Positions 35,901 through 47,463 of a stretch of 64,000 bases of DNA are shown piece by piece. Location: the NCBI GenBank assembly GCA_004194705.1, contig SADC01000886.1:496001-560000 (forward strand), in the 5' to 3' direction. This DNA comes from Ditylenchus dipsaci. Its lineage: Eukaryota > Nematoda > Chromadorea > Rhabditida > Anguinidae. The notes under the pieces are model-generated. The model did no database searches. It worked only from the letters and a program-made list of their open reading frames with translations, and was not told where the DNA came from. The position numbers were made by a program, and so were the translations under genes. Numbering within the stretch: position 1 is the first letter of the stretch; every line of letters begins with the position of its first letter.

Positions 35901-38900
35901 CTGTCGGCCGGCCGATAATTTCGGCTTACTGCTCGGCCGGCCGAAATTTTCAGTTTTTGGCTCGACTGGCCATTCTTTCTGTCGCATTCTGTAGTCTTTT
36001 CCATAGATTTCAGCATCCCTGTGACTTCTTGTTCTTATTTTAATGTTCAAGATGGCAGCAAACAACATTTGGAAGTCTTTCAAGATAGTAGGAATGAAGA
36101 GAAGCCCATTGAAATTGTTAATCTTTTGTAGGAGAAGGATTTTCGAGTTACGAATGTGTATGATCGTTGAATAAATTCTTTCGGTGTGGACAGAAGTTCG
36201 TGTATAGGCAGAATTAAAGTGTTTGTATATTTCTCGACGTAGGTAATTTTATCCCCTTTTTGTTCACTTTTTTAAATTCACGCATTCTTATTTTACTAGA
36301 AATTGGGGACGCAGCTATGCGGCACATACGCTGGCGCCGAAAGTGAGTTATGAACACGCAAGTCAGGACTGTGAGTTAAAAAATATTGCGTCTACCACCA
36401 GGATTCGAACCCCTGACCCCCCAAAACCAGCCTAAACTGCCTTTGTCCCCTGTAGTTTTCCGGCAAACTTTCAAGTGGCCGTAATTTTTTTTTGGATAAA
36501 ACAACCCTGATTTTCAAGAGTTTTCAAACGAGTAAATCGACCATCATGCGTCGAATGGCGTTAAAGGCGCATGCTCGCCGCCGATGGGAATATTTTAAAA
36601 GGCGGGTACCAGGTCAACTCAAACGAGAATTATTTCAAAATAAATTTTAGTTGAGTACCCTGTGTGGGGAACATTAAATCAAAAACACTTGCTCTGTTTA
36701 AAGGGGGGGTCATGTTGCGTGGGATTTTTGACCATTATTGTTTTCTTTTTTCAACCGAATTTTCTTATTGATAATGACTTAATTTTACGCATAATCCGAA
36801 AATGCTATAAGAATCAAATTATTTCTTTAAAAATTTCATAAATTACAAAAAATTGACCAAAACATTCCTACCATATTTCGCCCACATACCCTTTCTCTTT
36901 TCGAAACTGTTTTCTTGGTATTGTGTTTTTGGCTACTTTTTTCTGGACAGCTCGTGGGCAGCTCATTGCTGAGACGGTAGCTGAACCAGTGGTATTCATT
37001 TGAATGGTATGTCGTATAATGACTATCTAAAAAAAACTGAAACCAACACGAAATGGCATAACAAAAGAATCTCAAAGAGGTGCATGACGGAAATACGGTA
37101 AGAATGTTTTGGTCAATTTTTATGTGTTTCATGAAATTTTTCAATAAATATTATGATTCTGAAAACAATTTAGGATTCGGCGTAAAAATTTAGCCAAGAA
37201 ATGTATTAATATTATAAGCCATTATCAATAAATAATACGATCAAAAAAAGATAACAACAATGGTCGAAAATCCCACGCAACATTCAACCAGGCCCCCCCC
37301 TTTAATAGCATTGGTAGTCTAATGGGATGGCTCTCTCCTGTTATCCAAAACTGTTACATCTAAAAATGGTTCTAGTTTTATCAGGTTCTCGCCAAAAGTT
37401 CCAGCAAGTTTAGCCTTTTAAGTTCAATTTATTATGATACAATACTTCAGGCTTTCCCTCTAATACTATATGGAAAATAAAAAAATTTAAAATGAAAAGC
37501 TAGAACCGTGCTAGAACTTTTGGCGAGAACCGGATAAAACTAGAACCATTTTTAGATGTAACAGTTTTGGATATAACAGGAGAGAGCCATGGATAGAGGC
37601 GGCGGACTGCGAAGGTCAGTAGTCTGTTCGATTCCCACTGGAGGTTCAATTTTGGTACATTTGCAGTTTAGGCATCCTTAACCACTTTAGGCATCCTTAA
37701 AAAGTTTAGGCATCCTTAAAGACCATTGCCGTCTACGGCCACGTAAATTTGGACTTTTTGAATTGGCGGGGGACAGCTAAATTACTGCGAAAATATTTTT
37801 TGAATTATTTATTTATTTTCAATTTAAATTATGATTTATGTGTATTGGTCGAAGCGAGTCTTCCGATGCGCACAATAATAAGTAAGTTGTAGTGCAGTGG
37901 CTGTGTTAGATCTTGTCCGATCTGGCATTGTCAAGCAACGTTGGGCTCGACTAGTGATCGTTCAAAATTTTGGAAAAATTTAATTTGCAAACTAAAAATA
38001 TTTCAAAAAATATTTTCGCAGTAACTTAGCTGTCCCCGCCAATTCAAAAAGTCCAATTTTCCGTGGCCGTAGACGGCAGTGGTCCTTTAATTATTTTGGG
38101 CATCCATAGAAAGTTTCGGCATCCATAAAAAGTTTAGGCATCCAATCAATACTTTAAGCATCCATAAAAAGTTTAGGCATCCTTAACTTTATACGATAAC
38201 AACATGTATAGAGTATGGAAGAAAATTTCGCGCTACTTGCTTTTACTCTAACAGTTACCATACGACCATCCGCCATCTAAAAAAAGGTACTTGCTTATAC
38301 CGGCATGCTTACGGACCTTCTAGCTTATACCCCCTGAAAATAACGTTTTTTTAAGTGTCTAGAAACCATTTCAAGTAATATTTTTGTCATAAAGAGATAA
38401 GAAAAGTAATTCAAAGGCGGTATTGGGAGGGAAAGGGACAAAAGAGGGCCACTTAAATAAGAGGCCAACTAGCAAAAATGAAGATGTTGAACGTAGTTCT
38501 GAATACTGGGCCTACCGCATAAATAAACTCTGGTATGCATGCTTTTTCATGCATCCAGAGTCACTTTCGACTGATTTGTGTCTAAGGTATGTGGGTGTGC
38601 GCATCTCAACTCCAAGCCACCAAGCACCCTGCGCCCCGAAGGGGGCGCAGGGGGACAAGCGGGGGGACAAGCAGGAGGACAAATTTGGTAATTCGTCGGT
38701 AGTTGGGATCGTCGGCAGTTGGGCGTTGGCAGTTGGAATCGTCGGCAGTTGACCCTCGTTCCTTTTTCTCACTAGAACTTGGCATAAAGAGTCTGTATAT
38801 GCACTTTGATCAAGAATCTTTGTCGGAATTATGTCTAAGGTAAGTGAGTGCGCGCATCTCTAACTCTCAAGCCCGGCTTGGGGCCTTGGAGTTGAGATGC

Positions 38901-41900
38901 GCACAACCACATACCTTAGACACAAATCACTCGAAAGTGACTCTGGATGCATAAAAACGTATGCATATCAGAGTTTTTTTATGCGCTAGGTCCTAGTTAT
39001 CAAAATTATGTTCAAAATATGTCTTTTTAGGGTATATACAGTAACCCTAATAGGATGAATTACCTTGGTCCCCAAGGCAAAAGCACAAAATTTGGCCAAA
39101 TTTTTTTTCCAAAAAGTGCGGTTCCCCACCTAAAACATGTTTTCTACACGTTTCAGGCTTTAATACTCAAAAAGTAGATAAAACACCTTTCGGGCAAGAG
39201 TTGTTCTAATGAACTTTGGCCGACAATTTTCGGAATTCTGACTCTCCCTCACAGGCTGTGACGACAAATGTCGTTCTCACTCACTCTCACTCACAGGTCC
39301 AAAAGTGTTCTTAGCAAAACACTGATATTAGGATAATATTGGATACTTTTATAGTTCTCCCCCCCCATACTCTGATTTTTATGGATGCCTAAAGTATTCA
39401 TTGGATGCCCAAACTTCCTATGAACGCCTAGAGTATTTATCGGATGCCTAAACTTCCTATGGATGCCTAAAATATTTAAGGATGCTTAAATTGGTGAAGG
39501 ATGCCTAAAATGAAATTGAGCCCATTTCCATCGGCGACGAGCATGCCACTTTAAGAGATTTGTGATACGATAAGCAGAATGCCCCTAAGATTTTTGTGAC
39601 GGACGAAACTGGCCATATACAGTCAACTCACTCCATAGTGTACAACCGCCATAGTGCACACCCAGTTCCGATGTGTTTGGCCACCATACAGTCAATTTTC
39701 TCAATAGTGACCCCCGCCATAGTGCACCCCTCGCCATAGTGCTAACCTGGCGTCGGTCCCTTGGGTGTGCACTATGGAGGGAGTTGATTGTAGCAAAGGT
39801 GAAATAAGTAGCTATTTAGTGCATATTCCGTTAGGCAATGTCTTATGTTAGCAGGAATGCATAATGTAACACAAACTGCAAAATGAACGAAAATTCAACA
39901 AATTCTAGAATTCAAAGAAATGATAAAACTCTACGAACCAATTTTCCTCCACAAAACCGGAATTTTTTTTGGTTTTCGGATCGGCCGGCCGAATTTTCGG
40001 CCGGCCGACAACCCTGTAAATAATCATCTGATGTTTATAAAGCTTCTAATGGTTTTAAACACTTGAAGCCACTTTGTTCTAATGTTCGCGAATATTTGAG
40101 GGTTAACGCGAATATTCGCGAATTTCAGCAACCGTAAAAAAGCCATCAAACACTAACCTTGGACAGTTTAGATCCCGCTCATGCGAAACCCATTGGAAAG
40201 AATCTCCATAGCCTGTATAGTCTGAATACATCTCAGCTCCAATTATTCGGATTGATTCAAAACTTTTCATCCTCTCACTAAAAACATTTACAATATTAGC
40301 CAATGCGACACCGGAAAATAAGACGATGACTAACAAAATTATTTTCCTTCCTATATCTTTTATTTTATAACTCGCAAAATGTGCGAGCATACTAAGCATA
40401 GCATGAAATTATTGGGACATTTTAAACCTCACCAAATCAGACATGAAATTATCATTTCTGGACAAATGAGAAACCGAATTTCTTCCTGTTAATTTCGATG
40501 ATTAACCTAACGCCTTGAAATAGTTGAAATGAAAACAGACCTGGACACATCCATGACCTAAGACTCCTCCCCGATAAACTTGTTTGCGAAATCTACTTGT
40601 AACATGCCATTGCCTGAAATTAAAAAACTGATAGAAACTTGTAAAAAATGACCCTGATACCCTCCTGCGAATGCCTTCTCCAAAAATTTTCTTTTTAAAA
40701 CTTTAGTAAAGAGTACCCAAATGTTACTTCTAGACCCCAGAATAAGTACGTAAAAAAGTACGTAGTCACAACTTCCGTACCCTGGCCTACCCTCGAGCGC
40801 AAGGGCTAGGCCTAAACTCGTAGTTTCATATGTTAATCACAGCGATTTGGGAGGGTCAGGTTTTTTAGGGGGAGGGGGGAGGGGTGATACCGTATTTTCT
40901 CTATTAAACGGGCCGGCCCGTTTATTTTTCAACCCCTCGAAAATCGAGAAATTTTGAGGTCGATCTAGAGACTTTTGGGTGCTCAACCAAAATCAAAAAA
41001 GTGAAATCGGTAGAGCTCGCGGGAGTTAAGAAAACGCAACAAACAGGTTTGCAAAACATCTTGTCTGGGCTGAGATATGAGTCCTCAAAGACAAGAGGGC
41101 CCGTTTATTAGAGAGGGCCCGTTTAATAGAGAAAATACGGTATTCGCTACTAGCGCATAAAAAACCTTTTACTACCCAGTCATTCATAGTACAAAGAAAT
41201 AATACAGTCGACGGTCCCAATAACATACACTCCAAAAGTTCGTTCCCGCCTAAGGTCCGACACTTTTTTTAGCCCCATTTTTCAAATTTTTTCCATTTCT
41301 GTTTTGACAGTCTGGTCGCAAATATCGCAAGGATTCCGATTTTGCCGGTCATTTTTGCAGAAAAAAATGATTTTGACATTTAAAAAGCAAAAACTCCCAT
41401 TAACATACACCGAAATCCAAAACAGATGTATGTTAATGGGAGTTTTTGCTTTTTAAATGTCAAAATCATTGTTTTCTGCAAAAATGACCGGCAAAATCGG
41501 AATCCTTGCGATATTTGCGACCAGACTGTCAAAACAGAAATGGAAAAAATTTAAAAAAATGGGGCTAAAAAAAGTGTCGGACCTTAGGCGGGAACGAACT
41601 TTTGGGGTGTATGTTATTTGGAGTGTCGACTGTACATAGATTTTCGCTTAAAAACCACCAAGACTTATAGATGGTTGCCTTAATACATAATTTTACAAAT
41701 CAAAAATTTTAATATAAGTCTTTTGTTTTAGCGGAACTGGCTGACAACTCACAAGCTGCGTGAGTCGTTGCCGTTGATCCTTTTTCTCCGCAATCGACTT
41801 TAGTATGCTCTGTCTTACAATGAAGCTAGGATGATCTGCAAACAGCGTGCTATCAAGGAGGGTGGCTTCGAATTGGCTAAGGTCGTCAAGCAGTCCATTG

Positions 41901-44900
41901 GTCCCAAGAGTGTGCCATATATCTTGACCCATGAGGCTCGTACAATCAGTTACCCGGATCCTCACCTCAAGGTGTGCTTCCTAATTTCGTTACTTATAAG
42001 TATTATTCCAATTTATAACTTCTAGGTGGACGATAACGTGGTCATTGACATTGAGACTGGCAAGATCACCTACTAGGTCAAGTTCGACTCTGGCAACTTG
42101 TGCATGATCACTGGCGGACGCAACACGGGAAACGTTGGAATCGTTGGCCATCGCGAGCTCCATCCGGTGCTGCCGGTCACACCTTCGCCACTAGGTAAGT
42201 AAAATTGGAGTGAGACTGGGGGCTGTGGTGCCATGAATACCGGCTGAGGTTGGTTGGTAGCTTAGCTGTGATCAGTTTAATTAGGTGCTTAGGCTAACGA
42301 GCTGTTCTTAGGTTGAACAATGTCTTCATCATCGGCAAAGGCAGTGCTGCATTGATTTCTCGGCTAAATTTCGGTATACCCCCACCACTCAATTTCGGTA
42401 TACTCCCACCACTCAATTTCGGTATACCCCCACCACTTTGTTAATAATTGGATGTTTCAGGCTATCTTTCTCGATGACGCTTACTCGAGAGTAGTAGTAG
42501 TAGACTAGTAGTAGTAGTAGGGAGTCGCAGGTCGTGGGTGCATAGTATACCTGGCTAAATTTCGGTATACCTCCACTACTCAATTTCGGTATACCCTCAC
42601 CACTCAATTTCGGTATACCCCACCACTCAATTTCGGTATACCCCCACCACTCAATTTCGGTATACCCCCACCACTCAATTTTGGTATACCCCACCACTCA
42701 ATTTTGGTATACCCCCACCACTCAATTTTGGTATACCACAGCACTCTAATTTACTAATTCTATACAAAACTGTACAATTTGGAACAACTTGAAACATCCA
42801 ATTATTAACAGAGTGGTGAGGATATACCGAAATTGAATGGTGGGGGTATACCGAAATTGAGTGGTGGGGTATACCGAAATTGAGTGGTGGGGGTATACCG
42901 AAATTGAGTGGTGGGGTATACGAAATTGAGTGGTGGGGGTATACCGAAATTGTACCGATTTCTCTTCTAACCAACAAAGGTATCAAGTTGTCCATTGCTG
43001 AAAAGCGTGATAAGCGTCTTGCCCAGAAGCAGAAAGGTCTTTGAATACGGCTACGAGAGGTCGAGTCATACTATTTCATTTCAGAATTCGAAGCTGTAGC
43101 GCTTTTAGGTTCGATAAGACGAAATGTGTAAGAGATGTGATGCAATTTTGTTAAACAAAATTTTTCGGTTGAAAAAATTCATTGAAAAAATTAAAAAATC
43201 CCAAAATTACGAAAAAGAGCCATTCAAAAATCTTGGCGCTTTATTTATTTTAAAGTGAACTAGAATTTGAATTTTGAACGGCCGTGGGGGCAAGATCTAA
43301 CGATTTAGCTGTCAAGAAAAATTCTGGGTGCGAAATTCGGCCGGTAAAAAAGTTATGAAGGTTTAAAGGTGTGAAAATTTCTCGGATAAAACTGCACACA
43401 CCATCCTTTTCGATACTTCCTCTATGTGACGCTTTCATGTATCCAACCGGACAGTCTGTCATCATGGACCAATTTGGAACCTGCTTCGCGCAGTTCCTCA
43501 TGACCTGCAAAAAGTATAGTATAATGAAACAATTATGAAAAATTCACTGAAGCCACACCGTTACATTTCCGCAAGGCACTGAACAAAAAAATGTTAAATA
43601 ATATAAAACATAAGTTTTAATTAATAGCACACTTTTCTTGATGACTTCTGAGAAATAATGCAGGAGACACTTCAGCTTTTCCACGCTCTTCTGACATCTT
43701 AGCGAAAATATCCTAAAGTTTAAAATTTATAAGCAGATTCCCGCACAATTTAAAAAACTACCTTGTGAAGTTGATGAAATTGTAACCGTTGCCTGAAGCA
43801 TCATTCCTAAGCTCCTCTGCAAAAGTGCAGAAGAAGGCATTTGCGAGGAGACATGCGATCTGTTGCTGACTTAGCGTGACGGATCCTTCACACCCAATCT
43901 TCAGCAGTGGAATAGGCTAAAAATAAATCTGTTAAATATGTAAGCATTGAGAAAGTTACCACCCAAAGTCTTACTAAAAACACACCTGTGTAATCAGTTC
44001 ATGCAAAGATCGTGCCAGCACTAAACAATTGTGTTTGGTTATTATTGTTGCATACAATCGAGCACTAATGCACTTTCGCCCAACTAAGTTGGTCAAGTAT
44101 AAAAAAAGACAACGGCGACCGAGTAATGATGAAGCGAGCAAGAATGGAAGTAGTAGCATTTGATGCAATCGAAACAGCCCAGTTTTCAACTTTTTGATCA
44201 TCTTATAACAAAAAATCGCATTTTTGAACCGGTTTAAAAAAATTTGAACACCAAAATTAAAAGTTTCTAGCACTAAATTTTATAGCACTACAAAATCTAA
44301 GGCCCATATTCCGAAGTACACCCAAAAAGCTTGAATAATGGCAAAAATTTAGAAGTGATTAGTGGAGGACAGAATACAAGTACAAGTGCAATGGCATCCA
44401 AGAGTCAAAATTGATACCTGCCATCCTCGGAATAACATGAGTCAAAAGGTGCCTAGAGTATTCCTCGTCCAACTCTTTTCTAGAAGGCAGCGCAAAGCGG
44501 AGAAGCTCATATCCTAGGAACGTACATAATAAAAAAAGTCCAAAGACTCTAGAGACTTGCTGAAAAACCTTGAATGTGTAGGCGCGCATGTACAGCTGAA
44601 TTTGATTGTTGAACAGGAATAGAGAGACTAATATAACCGCTTACCATCAGATTCTCCAGCGTCAAATCAACCGATAGAGAAATCCTGAGTAGCTCTTGCT
44701 CAATGACTTTGTATCTGGCATTGTCTCCAATACGGTAGAACGGTAGAGGCACAGAAAATTTTAACACTATGTTTAGCAAATACAGATTTTAATAAATCAG
44801 ACTTTACCATATGAAGCGAAATCTAAGCTATTATGCGTCTTCGTAAAAAGAGGGTCCGGAGAAGGAGGAGTATCAGCTTGGTATCCATCAATTTTAACGA

Positions 44901-44963
44901 GGAAGTGATCAGTCTCTATATTGCGAAAATCTTTTATCTGTAGACAAGCCATTGTAGCGAAAT
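32902..44963 (-). CDS. PARG: Poly(ADP-ribose) glycohydrolase (spliced gene)
   Basis: Hydrolyses poly(ADP-ribose) chains. Minus-strand exons: 44963-44808, 44766-44645 ([14 protein letters not shown]), 44595-44418, 44020-43986, 43916-43762 ([20 protein letters not shown], a hallmark), 43712-43610 ([10 protein letters not shown]), 43504-43402, 40613-40541 ([11 protein letters not shown], then the GGGV loop and CVQ), 40485-40433 ([11 protein letters not shown]), 40277-40158 ([11 protein letters not shown]), 35636-35528 ([11 protein letters not shown]), 35476-35406 (PIATGNW), 33407-33335 (LYYYTFG), 33285-33218, 33170-32902 (stop TAG). Phases agree throughout. The catalytic GGG...QEE loop is split across two exons; the exon at 40541 lacks one base in a C run (40569-40572 on the + strand), which would break the loop frame. 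The short GCGAFGG exon expected between 35406 and 33407 is not cleanly found; a possible trace (CCDFGGN) abuts a transposon end at about 33443. Extra N-terminal exons may lie beyond 44963. Confidence 0.9.
34038..35036. mobile_element. GG-ended element with AACTCGCGAAGG arms, 8-9-bp TSD
   Basis: TSD TTTTTGATC on both sides (34029-34037, 35037-35045). The left arm is tandem AACTCGCGAAGGATTT and GGTCAACTCGCGAA units; the right arm is the inverse. A TA-flanked MITE (34417-34678) and a purine- and GT-rich tract (34690-34930) lie inside. Confidence 0.9.
34417..34678. mobile_element. CCGTATT MITE, word AGAAGGCCC
   Basis: Ends CCGTATATTCTCGATTAG and inverse, TA on both sides (34415-34416, 34679-34680). 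The left subterminal word AGAAGGCCC occurs three times with the spacer CTCTCTAAT; the right end mirrors it as GGGCCTTCT. The core is shared with 30045-30296. Confidence 0.88.
36700..37303. repeat. Inverted repeat with G-run ends
   Basis: Left AAAGGGGGGGTCATGTTGCG, right inverse with CCACGCAACATTCAACC. Arms extend over 200 bases (GACCAAAACATTCCTACC against GAATGTTTTGGTC). A tRNA B-box-like word lies just upstream on the minus strand (36385-36410, GGGGTTCGAATCC). Confidence 0.6.
37303..37650 (+). other. tRNA-like sequence split by a palindromic element
   Basis: TTGGTAGTCTAATGG (37310-37324) and ATAGAGGCGGCGGACTGCG...GTTCGATTCCC (37592-37635) together look like one tRNA-like or SINE head: A box, anticodon-like arm, B box. 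Between them is an inverted repeat (37329-37588) with ends GGCTCTCTCCTGTTATCC and inverse. The exact target duplication is unclear. Confidence 0.45.
40890..41140. mobile_element. CCGTATT MITE, word AACGGGCC, with empty site
   Basis: Ends CCGTATTTTCTCTATTAA and inverse with TA on each side. The related segment at 50652-50811 has the same flanks without the element and a single TA (GATATTCGCTAC), a second empty-site proof for this family. Subterminal words: AACGGGCCGGCC on the left, GGCCCGTTTAAT on the right. Confidence 0.92.
41205..41632. mobile_element. Palindromic Tigger-like MITE, word AACATACA
   Basis: Ends CAGTCGACGGTCCC on the left and an inverse on the right, TA flanks. Two long arms with the core CAAAAGTTCGTTCCCGCC and GGTCCGACACTTTTTTT around a short centre. 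A second copy is at 50812-51234 and a word-variant at 54820-55246. It lies between PARG exons and next to the RPS4 pseudogene. Confidence 0.85.
41730..43044 (+). pseudogene. RPS4: Ribosomal protein S4 (eS4) pseudogene with introns
   Basis: Exon pieces: about 41730-41970 ([18 protein letters not shown], stop, then [27 protein letters not shown]), 42027-42194 ([13 protein letters not shown], stop, then [14 protein letters not shown]), 42312-42363 ([10 protein letters not shown]) and 42970-43044 ([21 protein letters not shown]). Intron borders are conserved (GTGTGC...TTCTAG, GTAAGT...TCTTAG), so this arose by DNA duplication, not retroposition. Defects: two in-frame TAG codons, loss of about 50 residues after the ICKQR region, loss of the HPGSFD stretch, and a transposon in the last exon (42362-42956). 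It lies wholly within a PARG intron, opposite strand. Confidence 0.88.
42362..42956. mobile_element. GGCT-ended element with CAATTTCGGTATACC arms in the RPS4 exon
   Basis: Ends GGCTAAATTTCGGTATACC and, reversed, GGTACAATTTCGGTATACC; perfect TSD GATTTCTC (42354-42361, 42957-42964). Removing it rejoins the RPS4 frame between ALISL and TNKGIKL. Arms are tandem CCACCACTCAATTTCGGTAT units. The centre holds a GTAGTAGTAG microsatellite. Confidence 0.93.
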
Positions 44964-44969
44964 TCTGAA

Positions 44970-46300
44970 AGAGTTGATACTTGATAGTGATCGTGTTGCA
45001 ACAGTTGAGGGGTCCGCGACAATTCGCCTCCCGGGACAATTTGCCTTCAGGACAATTCGTCTCCGGGACAATTCGCCTCCGGTACAAAAAAGTAGTAGAA
45101 GTAATCTTTGAAAAGTCACAGTGCACGTACCACATTTGAACCCTTATTTTCGACGTGAAATTGTGTGGTAAATCCTGTTTGATAGGACCGAAACTGCGAT
45201 TTCACCCACCCGAGCCTCAAAATCCGAGGTAGGTGCCTTCTGGTCAGGTGTATATTCACCTGAATGGCTTGAAAAATTAAAAAAAATTTAATTAAAAAAA
45301 AAAGTTCCACACTTTTCAAATTTGTGCATTTTGAAAAATTTTGTAGTCTGAACCAAAGAAACCAAGTAGTCGTCTACTTGGAGCAATTTTTTTTTTACTT
45401 TTCGGGTTCCAAAACCTTTTTTCTGGACTAATTCGGGCATGCTGAAGATGGTTTGATAGTAGTGAAAAGCCGTTTTGTAAGGTATTTTCGAGTTTTGGTA
45501 AAATCAATTATTTCTCAATACTCGAAAAATAACATACAAAACCTTATTTTACTATTATCAAACCATCTTCAGCATGCCCGAATTGGTTCATAAAACATGC
45601 TTCGGAACATGAAAAACGTAAAAAAATTTTTTGCTCCAAGTGGACGACCACTTAGTTTTGTTGTACTCAGGTAGTGTAGTGGTACGCGGGTAGTGATATT
45701 TTCGTCTTGTAAACAACTTTTAAAATTTAAGATGTATTTCTATGATACAACTTTAGTTCTACTGGACAATCAATGCACTAACTAAACCATGTGGTCGTCC
45801 ACTTGGATCAAAAGAAAGGCAAATAAAGCTGGTTATAGGCCGATAAATTTGAAGTCAAATAACTGTTGTTGTCTCTAGTAGGATTGTGAATTTTCCCGGT
45901 GAGATTCTTTCCGAGAATATTCTCGGAAAGAATTTCTTTTTTGGTAAGAATCAGAAATAATCTTTTATTGCCACAATTCAATCGAAATCATTCATAAAAG
46001 CATCAAGCATCAAGTTGTGCTTGATGAAGGTCACTTGAGAGGCTGTATCGACTTTCATCATATAATCAACCATAAAAATGCAACTCAAACAGCTTAAAAA
46101 CCAACCGGTTGCGAAGGATAGGTGGATCACTACCTTGGTCGTACCGAGTACTTCAGTAACACGACGTAGTTACCATCTCTTAGGTACCACTATTTGGGTT
46201 AGATTCTGATTTCCGAATTTCAGTAATAAAATAAATGACGAAACAGAAGCAAAATAACACAAACAAAAAAAGCTGAATTAAAAATACAGGATTCTAAAAT
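44970..46300. repeat. Repeat field with GACAATTCGCC words and AAGTGGTCG foldback
   Basis: 45015-45085 repeats GGACAATTCGCCTCC-type units. 45345-45665 is a foldback: ACCAAGTAGTCGTCTACTTG, then GGGCATGCTGAAGATGG, an AT centre, and the inverse. Related copies: 48436-48770, 60521-60870, half copies at 53035-53160 and 62262-62395. No gene in this stretch. Confidence 0.65.
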
Positions 46301-46470
46301 TAGGGTTCGAGCCATATGGCTCGCCTTTTTTTATACATGCGAGCCAATTGGCTCGCGTACTTGTTTTTTAAGCGAGCCGAACGCGAGCCAAAACCATACG
46401 AGCCATTTGTATCGCGAACCATTTGGCTCGCAAACAAAAACGAATGGTTCGGCTCGCGCTTTCTATGTGA
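46300..46470. repeat. GCGAGCCAATTGGCTCGC words, with a distant partner
   Basis: Palindromic words such as GCGAGCCAATTGGCTCGCG repeat here; the same words recur at 49310-49465. The two clusters could be arms of one large element disrupted by later insertions (including the piggyBac foldback), but no terminal match or TSD was confirmed. Confidence 0.45.
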
Positions 46471-46587
46471 GTTTTGAACGTCAATTTATTGTTAAAGACA
46501 AATAAATCGACAAATAAAGTGTTATTAGCTTAATATTTGCAAAAAATCAGTCAAAAAATTGAAAAAAAGAAAATAAACTAGATTTAA

Positions 46588-47459
46588 CACTAGAATTCCC
46601 GACTGTAACGTTTGACTACCTGGCAGTAAAAACGCCTGCTGAGCAAGATAATCGCAAAACCGGGCCTCCTCGCTAGAGTACAATGCACTTTTTTATGGCA
46701 ATTCTCACAGCGACTCTTTGAAAAATGGATGATTTTTTCTTCAGGCTGGTGAGCAGTGAATTTACTCAGCTCAACATTTTCTTTTATGCTCATAAGAAAG
46801 CCTTTTGTCTGGGCTTTCTGATGGTATGGATGGTATGTGTCTTGTGAGCCTTTGCACAAGTTATGTAGCATTTTTCACGCTGATCATTTTGTTATCTTGC
46901 ACTCTCACTTTTCTTTAGAAAGTCAGCCAAGAATATTCCAAGACCAGGTATCCTTCAAATTTCAGCTCCAGGGAGGGTGCTGGCTCTACCTCTTCTCTTG
47001 TAATTCTGAAGTGACTTTTGTTGAATTCTTGTGCTGATTTTTGGCCTATCTTGTAGCGCTTGAATTCTCTACGAGTATTGACCAGGCATTATGTAGATAA
47101 ACAGCCAGAGTACAAAAAATTCCCATGCTTTCAGTAAAATTGTAAATTTTTTAAAATGTTCTTATTTGATTCTTTTAATTTTTTACCCGCGATAATTCAT
47201 TCGAAGGCAGGCAAACGACATACCATCAGAAAGCCCAGACAAAAGGCTTTCTTATGAGCATAAAAGAAAATGTTGAGCTGAGTAAATTCACTGCTCACCA
47301 GCCTGAAGAAAAAATCATCCATTTTTCAAAGAGTCGCTGTGAGAATTGCCATAAAAAAGTGCATTGTACTCTAGCGAGGAGGCCCGGTTTTGCGATTATC
47401 TTGCTCAGCAGGCGTTTTTACTGCCAGGTAGTCAAACATTACAGTCGGGAATTCTAGTG
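46588..47459. mobile_element. TTAA-flanked piggyBac-type foldback
   Basis: Ends CACTAGAATTCCCGACTGTA and inverse, with TTAA on each side (46584-46587, 47460-47463), the piggyBac target. Arms of about 240-280 bases, each encoding in opposite directions the same protein tail with SKSRCENCHKKVHCT, which resembles the start of the Cys-rich C-terminal domain of piggyBac transposases and ends at a stop inside the terminal repeat. The centre (46880-47200) shows no ORF. Confidence 0.8.
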
Positions 47460-47463
47460 TTAA

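Larger units (their letters stand above)
35896..40016. mobile_element. 4.1-kb hAT-type element with CGGCCGGCCG ends
   Basis: Ends TAGGGCTGTCGGCCGGCCG and, reversed, CAGGGTTGTCGGCCGGCCG; flanking octamers CAAATAAT (35888-35895) and TAAATAAT (40017-40024), seven of eight matching. It fills the PARG intron between the exons at 40158 and 35636. I found no transposase inside; the interior consists of later insertions (36700-37303, 37329-37588, 37721-38084, GCGC-hairpin copies at 38505-39000) and repeated words GTTTAGGCATCC (37666-37720, 38085-38180, inverted at 39380-39505). Confidence 0.7.
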
